NCBI GenBank assembly: GCA_903813345.2
Contig: CAIIXF020000001.1
Span: 2,852,001-2,916,000, forward strand
Reading direction: 5' to 3'
Origin: Owenia fusiformis
Taxonomy: Eukaryota > Annelida > Polychaeta > Sabellida > Oweniidae
DNA length: 64,000 nucleotides
Shown here: one piece after another, positions 56,163 to 64,000 of the stretch
Layout: each line of letters begins with the position of its first letter
Position numbering within the stretch: position 1 is the first letter of the stretch
Made by a program: the position numbers and the translations under genes
The notes under the pieces: generated by a model
Database searches by the model: none
What the model was told of the DNA's origin: nothing
The model's input: only the letters and a program-made list of their open reading frames with translations

Positions 56163-56620
56163 GACCGTGGTAATGTTATCGTGAAAGCCTGGTATAACCG
56201 CGACAATGCTGTATTATATTGCAATGCCTGCCATGACCGTGACAATGTAATATAGTTCTGCAAGGCTTGGCATGACCGTGACAATGTAATATAGTACTGC
56301 AATGCCTGCCATGACCGTGACAATGTAATATAGTATTGCAAGGCTTGGTATGACCGCTGTGGCAATGTGATATAGTATTCCAAGTTCGGGTATGAGAGTG
56401 GTAATGTAGAAATTTATGATTGCTATAAGTGACCGTGACAATGTGTATTTGAAAACCTTGCATGACCGTGACAATGTATTATGGGATCGCAAAGTCCGTG
56501 ACAATGTAATATTGTATTGCAAGGCCAGGTATGAGGGGTAATGTAGAAATTTAGGCTTAGTCCTACTATGACCGTTATAATGTATTGCAATAACTAGTAA
56601 ATATGTATGACATTAATGCC
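56163..56620. repeat. Minisatellite 'catgaccgtgacaatgtaat' between the divergent ORFs
   Basis: About ten imperfect units of 45-60 bp contain 'tgaccgtgacaatgtaatat' and 'agtattgcaaggcttgg'. The motif also occurs at the start of both ORFs (catgaccgtg.. at the left, cacggtcatgg at the right), so the array seems to have grown from the sequence around the start codons. Confidence 0.85.
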
Positions 56621-56900
56621 AGGAATATCCTTAACAATTTTAAGTGATCGTCATTACAATTAAACAGTTTAATACTATGATCATGGTGTTTAACTACCTT
56701 AATCATGTCAAAATCAAAATTACTACTATACATTAATATTCACATTCGTTTATAAACCACAACTAAGGCTACGGTCGCGCCAGGCTTCCATGATAACACT
56801 TCCAGGGTCATGACAGGCCTTGCAATATAATACAGCATTGTCACGGTTATACCAGCCTGTCACGGTTATACAAGGCTTAAACGATAACACTAACACGGTC

Positions 56901-57359
56901 ATGGCAGGATCCTTGCGCTACTTAAAAACACTGATTAACAAGGCGACGGTTGTGGCAGGCGTAAGTCTTGCAATAGATAGCATGTGTCGAAATGAGATTG
57001 AGAAGCAAAGAAAAAATATTTTGGGGCTTTCCATTCGGAGATCTCTATCGTATTTTAACTCCGTGCGCATTCATAGACCTTCTTATAGCTATCTAACTGA
57101 TACATATTATCATAAGGAAATTATTAAACAAGAAAGTGAAGAGCTGTGTTCCAGGAAAACGTATATACTTACCACAAGTTTGGGTTTACCCCATTCGGTC
57201 GCCCCAGCTCACCTTTACCTGTATCACGTGATGTCACCAAATTTAGATACACTAAACGAAATTAGATTCTTATCAATAAATTACCGGGCCATGACTCAGA
57301 TTCACTTGTTTGGGGATAGAGGTCCATGTTTGATGCAGCAAAATAACAGTAATATTTAA
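56901..57359 (+). CDS. Unrecognised ORF, right member of the divergent pair
   Basis: The ATG at 56901 opens MAGSLRYLKTLINKATVVAG then VSLAIDSMCRNEIEKQRKNI and LGLSIRRSLSYFNSV. It aligns with the minus-strand ORF from 56162 (GSLRYLKTL.N...V..GVSLA, .RR.L..F). The frame is open to 57359, but the part after about codon 76 is less protein-like and a donor may end the exon near 57155. The first 25 residues are moderately hydrophobic. No family was recognised. Confidence 0.4.
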   Translation: MAGSLRYLKTLINKATVVAGVSLAIDSMCRNEIEKQRKNILGLSIRRSLSYFNSVRIHRPSYSYLTDTYYHKEIIKQESEELCSRKTYILTTSLGLPHSVAPAHLYLYHVMSPNLDTLNEIRFLSINYRAMTQIHLFGDRGPCLMQQNNSNI

Positions 57360-57360
57360 A

Positions 57361-57934
57361 ATAATATGCAACGACTTCAGTAGGGGTGTTGCAATTGCCA
57401 GCTTTCAGTCAGGGGGGGGGGGGGCCAAAAAAATCAGTTTTCAATCAGGGATTTTGCATAAACAAGCCAAAAAGTAAAATTTATTTTGAATACAAAAATT
57501 GATGCAACTTCCTTCAAATTTGAGCTAGAAGCTTCAAATAGAAGCATTTCAAAGCTATTTTCTTCTTCTTTCTCATGGTTTTATGTATGATACATATATA
57601 CATAGATACATGTACTTCAAGAAAAGCCGGCGATTGGCCGCAGATTTTCTTTGCAAACGAAGTTGGCCGAGGGTACCACGAATGTGAAGAGGACGTCGCT
57701 AATTGGTCAAAAAGAGAGGCTCGGCATTCTCCTTCAGATTGAAATGGCAAAATTCGGTTCTATGGCTAACCTTCGGCTGCATGGCGCAACCTCGATTGAA
57801 TGGAAAAGATGCTGTGACACTGAGCTATGACAAGCTGTGACGACAAGTTGACTCTACAGATTGAAATTGATGCTTTGCCAACTTGATCCTTGGAAAAAGT
57901 TTCATTAAAAATATGTACATTGGATATGATTTTA
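57361..57934. other. Intergenic, no gene seen
   Basis: It holds a G run (57414-57424), AT-rich sequence and a minus-strand open stretch (57514-57750) without family resemblance. Nothing firm. Confidence 0.4.
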
Positions 57935-58198
57935 CTACATACGATTCTTTGCCCTCTTCATGACATTGCGAGGAAGTGAAGTTGTAGCTAAATCGTAATT
58001 GAGGTTATTAGAATACCCAAGTTGTCTTTTTTCTAATATATCGCACAAACGTTTCCATCTTAGATCTTTTAATAATGCTCTTGCCGGCTTTCTTCTAATT
58101 TGAAAAATTGCTTGACCCGCAGAGTATTGAAATGATATAAGTTTGGAAACAGCTGATTTAGGAATAGATGTAATAAATGTAAGCACACAATATACCAC
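57935..58198 (-). pseudogene. Possible remnant of a LINE reverse-transcriptase C-terminus
   Basis: The minus-strand frame encodes PKSAVSKLISFQYSAGQAIF then QIRRKPARALLKDLRWKRLC and TTSLPRNVMKRA. The pattern (Q..A...I...RR.P..ALL.DL.W..L followed by SLPR.V...A) resembles the region after the reverse transcriptase in CR1/jockey-like or similar retroelements. No catalytic motif is present. Confidence 0.3.
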
Positions 58199-58476
58199 AG
58201 ATTAGATAAGACCAGTACAGTATGTATTCATTTAATGGATCAATTGATGCAATGTACCCATGCAGTCCAAAGAAATCATTGACTGGTAACTCAGTAGATT
58301 TGTGAAGTTCGAATGAAAATTACATCGTTTTGAGCTATTGACTTGTATTGAATACAATTGTCTAATTAAAGTCTGCTCCCATATCATATGATAGAAACAT
58401 GCTGAATACATGCTACCGTGAGGTCAATGCACGCCACAAAACGGTAGAACACTAGAATTTTCGTGATATATACTTT

Positions 58477-59982
58477 ATGATGGATAAGTCTCGAATAGAA
58501 GTAAAACGCTATATTTCAGTATGTGTTGGTATCTTTGGACTCGTATTTTATGGAATCATACTTGGTTTCAACATCTATGCCGTTGCTCTTAAAGAAACGT
58601 TCAACTATACACAAACGGAATTGGAGTACATCGCCGCAAGCGGTATTGTGGGATCCGAGATAACTTCGTACCTTACCGGTATAGCCGTTGACAGATTTGG
58701 GCCTCGCTCAACATGCGTTGTAGCTGCTATACTTAGTTCATCTTGTTTCGCATTGATGTGGATGGCAACGAAGTTCATATCGTTCTTTGCATCGCGGAGC
58801 TGGATTATGTGCTTGATATACTTCATGGCCGCTAGCGGGTGCTGCATGAATTTTCTGGCGTGCATGGCACCGATATCCCTTAACTTTAAAGAGAATCATC
58901 GTGGTAAAATAGTTGGGTTTGCGAGTGCTACGATTGGCGCTAGTCCCCTTATATTCACTGCTATATATCAGGGATTCTTCGTGCAGGGGCATGTAACTGA
59001 CGAACAGAATCAACATATTGGTGATTTCTTTGTTCTGCTGTCCATATGGGCAGCATGTGCATATTCTCTTTGCGCAGCATTTCTTAAAATAATTCCCCCA
59101 GAAGACACTTCTATAGCTCTATATCTCAAAGGTGAAGGAAAGGATCCAAGTCCGTGCAATGACCAAAATGATGCGACAAACATAGAAACTAATATTGACC
59201 ATGCTATTGCGAACCTTGTAAATGCAAATGAAGGTAATGAAACTAATCAAAATGATAACAAATTAAACGACAAGACTCCATTATTTCAAAAGGACTCTGA
59301 TTCCAAAAACAATAAACCAGATAGTTTCAACTGCAAAGATATCACATGTTTTCAGATGATGAAAACATTGAAGTTCCATTTACTGCTCTGGATAGCAATA
59401 TTAATTAGAGGCATAGGATGGACATTTGCTGCAAACATCACAACAATGGCAAAGTCTGCACATCTCGAGACAGCATCAGCTATATTATTAATGATCATTC
59501 CAATTGCTAATACACTTTCAAGGTTTTTCGTTGGGTTTATTCCGGATGTTCTCAAGCAGAGGTTTACATGGATTCCACTTTCATCATCACTGTTGGTTGC
59601 ATCTTTGCTAATGATGATGGGCCAAACTATTCTAATATTCTTTAATCAACATTTAGCAGCCTTGGTGTGTTTTTGTGTAATGTCTAGCATATCATGTGGA
59701 TTTATATCTACATTAGTGCCCATTTTTATCATAGAGCTGTTTGGAATGAAGGAATTTTCACAGAAGCTAGGATTGGTTTTTACATTAGTCGGGATTGTCG
59801 CGTTTCCATTTGCAAAAATCTTTGGTGTGATTTATGAGCAAAACAGTCCCCCGAGTTCTAATGATTGTTTTGGAGTACATTGTTCAAGATGGACATACGT
59901 CTCCATGGCTATTCTATCTTTTCTTTCCGTTGCACTAAGTGCAGCATTGATGAAGGCAGAACATAAAAAACACTCATCCTGA
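58477..59982 (+). CDS. Major facilitator superfamily transporter, nodulin-like type, 501 aa, intronless
   Basis: A single uninterrupted frame starts ATG ATG GAT AAG. About 12 membrane segments are visible: the first is ISVCVGIFGLVFYGIILGFN, and the TM2-TM3 loop has the MFS motif A form GIAVDRFGPRST. The stretch CCMNFLACMAPISLNFKENH followed by RGKIVGFASATIGASPLIFT matches the nodulin-like MFS pattern (N..R..RG...G......G.S..IFT). A hydrophilic Asn/Asp-rich loop (about residues 215-285) separates the halves; the second half starts FHLLLWIAILIRGIGWTFAA. The substrate is unknown. Intronless structure amid split genes could mean retrocopy, transfer or simple lineage loss. Confidence 0.88.
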   Translation: MMDKSRIEVKRYISVCVGIFGLVFYGIILGFNIYAVALKETFNYTQTELEYIAASGIVGSEITSYLTGIAVDRFGPRSTCVVAAILSSSCFALMWMATKFISFFASRSWIMCLIYFMAASGCCMNFLACMAPISLNFKENHRGKIVGFASATIGASPLIFTAIYQGFFVQGHVTDEQNQHIGDFFVLLSIWAACAYSLCAAFLKIIPPEDTSIALYLKGEGKDPSPCNDQNDATNIETNIDHAIANLVNANEGNETNQNDNKLNDKTPLFQKDSDSKNNKPDSFNCKDITCFQMMKTLKFHLLLWIAILIRGIGWTFAANITTMAKSAHLETASAILLMIIPIANTLSRFFVGFIPDVLKQRFTWIPLSSSLLVASLLMMMGQTILIFFNQHLAALVCFCVMSSISCGFISTLVPIFIIELFGMKEFSQKLGLVFTLVGIVAFPFAKIFGVIYEQNSPPSSNDCFGVHCSRWTYVSMAILSFLSVALSAALMKAEHKKHSS

Positions 59983-60061
59983 TGATTGAAAGTAAAACTT
60001 TGATATGTATTAATCACAGGGATTGGATATCAGATAATATGTTCGTTTGTTTTGTTTGTTT

Positions 60062-60690
60062 TTTATTATGTCACCACCAAAAAGTGGTGACATATTTTGG
60101 TGGTCTCAGTTTTTTTTGACGGCGGTTGGTGATCGGCCGATCGGCGGTTGGCGATCGGGGTCCATAATAAATTCTTTCAACTTCCAATAACTTACAAATA
60201 TTGCTTTGACTGACTTCATTTTTTTTCAAAATCATCTTTCAGAAGTTCAAATCTGACTTTATATTTAAGATTTGACCTTCAATGGCCTTTTAAAGGTTAA
60301 AAAGGTCAAAAAGGTATTTTTTCAACTTGCTTCAAATTGACCATTTTTTTCCAAATCATGTACAAGTTCTCAAAAGTCTAATCTGAGTATAAATTTGATC
60401 TTCGATGACATTCTCAAGGTCAAAAAAAATTTGACCTACAATGACCTTCTCAAGGTCAAAAATGTCCTTTTTCATCTTGCTTCAAAATAGACCATTTGAC
60501 CTCAGAAGTTCAAAACTGACTTTAGATTTGAGATTTCACCTTCAATGGCCGTCTCAGGTTAAAAAAGTATTTTTTCAAATTGACCAATTTATTTTTTCAA
60601 AAATCATCTACAAGTTCTCAGAAATTCAAATCTGACTTAGATTGAACTCATAATATTGTTAGCAACTATAATAGGTGGTGGTGACATTTT
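60062..60690. mobile_element. About 630-bp element with 'tgtcaccacc' inverted ends and internal tandem repeats
   Basis: It starts atgtcaccaccaaaaagtgg and ends ggtggtggtgacat. Inside are about four diverged units of roughly 115 bp with 'ttcaatggcc', 'aaggtcaaaaa' and 'ttcaacttgcttcaaa'. A target duplication is not evident. Confidence 0.55.
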
Positions 60691-60844
60691 GTCATGTGAA
60701 TGCCTTGTTTCGGTTTGTAATAGCAACAGACACTGCAAATCTTGTGATGACTATTGAGTGTCTTTTGTCAAATCTAGAAGGAACATCCCAGGTCAAATCA
60801 TTCTTTAGTTGATCATGATGCGTGTTCGATATCTGATTCCGCTA

Positions 60845-61050
60845 TACTCAGATACTTGTATAACACAGCGCATCTGCAGCTGGTGAATGAACTGCAAAAA
60901 ACATCTTAATTTAGCAGACACATTATTGGCAAGCTGTTTTTCCATGCAGTTTTTGAACTTTTGCTTTGCAAATAACATTCTCCATGTACCATTTATTTCA
61001 ATGAATAGATTAATTTCTGAAATGGGAAATTCATCATGACATTCTCCCTG
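60845..61050 (-). repeat. Second copy of the dispersed repeat at 53110-53290 (inverted), with open frame
   Basis: The minus-strand frame (60805-61062) encodes MFLHQGECHDEFPISEINLF then IEINGTWRMLFAKQKFKNCM. The same amino-acid string is largely kept in the other copy (INGTWRMLFAKQ), so the repeat may derive from a coding sequence. I do not recognise the protein. Confidence 0.6.
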
Positions 61051-62189
61051 ATGCAAAAACATCCATTTTTATTTGGCAATAACTTTTTTAACAATGCTTT
61101 GACTTAAACTTTTTGATAAAGATGTATTGCATTACATATTCAACAACTCCAGATCCAAGGCAAACTCCCGGTCATTGCCCTGCTTTACCTATCTAACTAT
61201 TACACAATAGAGAGGTTTCGCAAAACGAATTAGCTAAAACGTATCCGCATCCGTATCTCGTTACGTTTACGGATACGTATTTCGATAATTTTCGTTTCGC
61301 AGTTCGTTTTTTGAAGTACGTAATTATAAACGCATCTCAATCCGTGTTTAATAGTAGTGAAAACTAGGGTCAAATAAAAGGCTTTATCTGCACTAAGATT
61401 TCAAAACACCATTGGGAGTGTCAGCTTTCAGAATCACAACTCCAAAAGTATTTTTGGTGAGTGCAAAAATACATATTAACCCTTTCATCCCCAAGGTGTC
61501 ATTTGTTAATTTCATGACATCAATTTCAAAATGAAGAATATCCTTTAGGCTAGAAAAGGTTATTTCTAGGTTTACAATAACCAATTCAGTGTCAAATTAT
61601 ACTTTTGGGAATATTTAAGGATTTGAAAACAGATAGGCTGAATAGTGGTCATCAAGTGACGTGCAAGGACTGCATTATGCCACAAAATGCGTAAACATTT
61701 CGAAAATCACTTTCCATACTGCACATGGACCTTTAATTTCATGTTTTTGCAGCTGTATATTTGGTAATAATTCAAGATCAAATAAGTAAAAAAATAGCGA
61801 CTTGGGCAAGGCCAAGGCATTCGGAAACCATACGTTTTCACATAAGCCACCCCCTTTCCTCATACATTGGCTTTAGTTGAAAACCCATGCCTCATATAAA
61901 CTAAGGAGGGGGGCAAAGTAACATAGTTGATCATAGAAAGCGACACAAATATATCATTTATGCAATAAAAGTATGTTTTGTATGAGAAATCAACAAAAAA
62001 TATATTATGTAAAAAGATAAAATAGCATTGTTTTTCTTGAATTCATTGAACAACGGGGGATCAGCTCATCAGAGAACGACACGAAGCTAACGCCTTTCAT
62101 ACCAGTTGAATATCTCACCATCGTAATACCCTCTATCCCCTTTTGGGTCTACACAGAATCAACTGATGAACAAACAACATAATACCCTA

Positions 62190-63140
62190 AACCGGCCATT
62201 TGTTTCTTAACCCAGTAAACACCACAACCTGGTCGGACACATCCCACAACTCGACATATATAACCTATTACAACCAAACACAACCTAGATCACCAATCGT
62301 GCAACAGTACAATAGAACATAACGCAGTGTCAAAATACACAGAACGCAATAGAGCATAACCCAGCACCAAAGCCAGTATAGCGCAACCTGACTTACAACC
62401 ACCAAAACAAAACCAACTGTCAGATTAACACAATATGTCAACAAAGACAGACACAACCAATTGTTGAATTAACTCAACACAATTGTGCACAATTCAACAC
62501 TAAACAATTAAAACACAATCAGGCACAACAAATAAAACACAACTAAACTAACAACCATGAAAACACATCGAACTGTGAAATTATCACCACACAATTTGGC
62601 ACAACCCAATGGTAAATCAACAAAGGCAAACACAGTCAATTGTTCAAGTACACAACACAATTTTTCAAATCCTAAAACAAAACAATCAAAACAAAATCAG
62701 GCACAAACAAAAAACTCATTAAAATTGTAATACCGAGATACACAACTAACTTAACCCAATTAGAGACAACGCCAATCACACAACACAATCAGTCACAACA
62801 ATATACCTCAACCGACTAACCACAACCAGCTAGCCAACCAACATAACATATTCACAAGAGAAAACAACCCATTATACGATAAACATAACACAATCGGACA
62901 CAACCTGATACTAAATCCCCAGACGAACAACCATCGAAAGAGAACTGAGTCTCAAACGTACACAACACAATTCGGCAAAACCTATACCTACTTGACACTA
63001 ACCCACCATTACACAACCAGGCTTAACCAAATACTCAATCGATTTACTCAACCCATCAAAACACAATCAGGCACAACCAATAAACCACAACGAAACGTTG
63101 ATACCGATTTACTCAACTAAGTTATTCCAACTGGAGACAA
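62190..63140. repeat. Strongly A/C-skewed stretch, cryptic acacaac repeat
   Basis: The plus strand here is built from words such as acacaatc, cacaacc, aatcaggcacaa and ccaataaa, with few G. It looks like a decayed tandem repeat of about 40-60 bp ('caatcaggcacaacca' recurs near 62517, 62694 and 63066). No coding signal. Confidence 0.7.
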
Positions 63141-64000
63141 TCGCACAAAACAATCGGGGACAATCCGATATCTACTGAATATGTACTTGAATTACAACCC
63201 CCCTCCCTATCATCACAAGGCTGCTAATGAAGAACACATCATGGACCCCTACCCAAGAGTTAGGAACATCTGGGGCCCCTACCGTGACACATATGTAAGA
63301 GAGAAGATCCGTTACAGGATCTGGATGTCAGGCCTGTCTTTACAAAAATGAAAATAGGAAATGATACGCCAATATCATCATCCTAGGATCAAAGAAATAT
63401 ACTCTACCTGTTACATAATCACTGACGGTGGTTCGGGGAAGCTTGGGCACTAAGCTTTAGGGCACTAGTCTCCATGGACCCCCAAACGAGACCGCTTACT
63501 ATTTGACATAGATCGCATCGACTTGATGCGTGTTCAAGTCATACCACGGGAAGAAGCTACCTGGCTAGACATTTTTTCAAAATCATTCAGTTTTTCATCA
63601 TACTGAGCACTTTTCGGGAGTTTTAAGCCAAAAAGCTCCCCCTTGCCACAAGCTGGATACGGGCAAGAGTGATGCGGGGCGCCATCTTTAGACCCAATAT
63701 CACATTCATTGTCGAGGTCAGGACCAAGCTACTATACTCAAACTAAGCCCAAGACCCTGCTCTATATGAATCCGGAGCGTGACTAAAGGCACAAAATATA
63801 TATTCAGGTGGCCTAGCTGCTAACCATTGGTTTGATGTCCCTAAGAAATTGACTACGGTATTACTATTGACCCCAGAAACGATAGACCTTAAATCTGCCT
63901 ATAAGCAAATGTGACGAAAGCTTTATTTGTACAAATTGCAGGCCCCTCGCTTATAATCAAATTTATCGGCAGATAAGGCTATTACTTCATCAAAATTAGC
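63141..64000. other. Window end, no gene recognised
   Basis: Sequence of more balanced composition than the preceding stretch. I see no exon, RNA gene or terminal repeat that I can support. Confidence 0.4.

Noticed and set aside
56159-56522. Open frames with YYITLSRS repeats in the minus strand
   Set aside because: They arise from the minisatellite between the divergent ORFs and are open in more than one frame.

Overview
This is low-GC, intron-rich animal DNA. Split genes with GT..AG introns, a complete-looking Hippo-pathway kinase domain, LACTB2, an alpha-arrestin, an L1/Tx1-type LINE and many small non-autonomous DNA transposons point to a metazoan, probably a marine invertebrate. I cannot name the species. 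About 5 percent of the window is protein-coding; most of the rest is repeats and insertions inside introns.

Layout. (1) 368-6570, plus strand: an unrecognised gene with a signal-peptide exon followed by two tandem, diverged copies of the same large exon, each able to splice to it. Its first intron holds a 3.3 kb element with inverted ends and a minisatellite core. (2) 6865-28256, minus strand: the Hippo kinase STK3/4 (MST). I resolved 12 exons, of which two are alternative copies. They cover the start codon, whole kinase domain and TM-motif linker; the SARAH domain lies outside the window. The exon that begins the glycine-rich loop exists as two 81-nt copies with identical phases. The last visible exon is followed upstream by 29 further tandem copies of its own 3' splice site plus 5' exon part (88 bp units). 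(3) 28569-47720, plus strand: LACTB2, fully resolved in 7 exons (294 aa), head-to-head with the kinase and separated from it by about 312 bp. Its introns carry many insertions, including a nested stack in intron 4 (an 8-bp-TSD element containing a hAT-like MITE and a 5'-truncated LINE). (4) 51334-52862, minus strand: an alpha-arrestin (ARRDC-like) gene. (5) 55648-57359: two divergent related ORFs separated by an inverted, minisatellite-rich spacer. (6) 58477-59982, plus strand: an intronless MFS transporter of the nodulin-like type. (7) 59983-64000: repeats, a strongly A/C-skewed stretch of about 950 bp, and no recognisable gene.

Genes 2 and 3 probably share a bidirectional promoter. Otherwise the genes show no common pathway: STK3 acts in Hippo growth control, LACTB2 is a mitochondrial RNA endonuclease, ARRDC proteins are trafficking adaptors and the MFS protein is a transporter. 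A recurring theme is inverted-repeat elements whose interior is a minisatellite or whose whole body is a palindrome. For several I could read exact target-site duplications (5, 6 or 8 bp), so their boundaries are firm even though no transposase is encoded.
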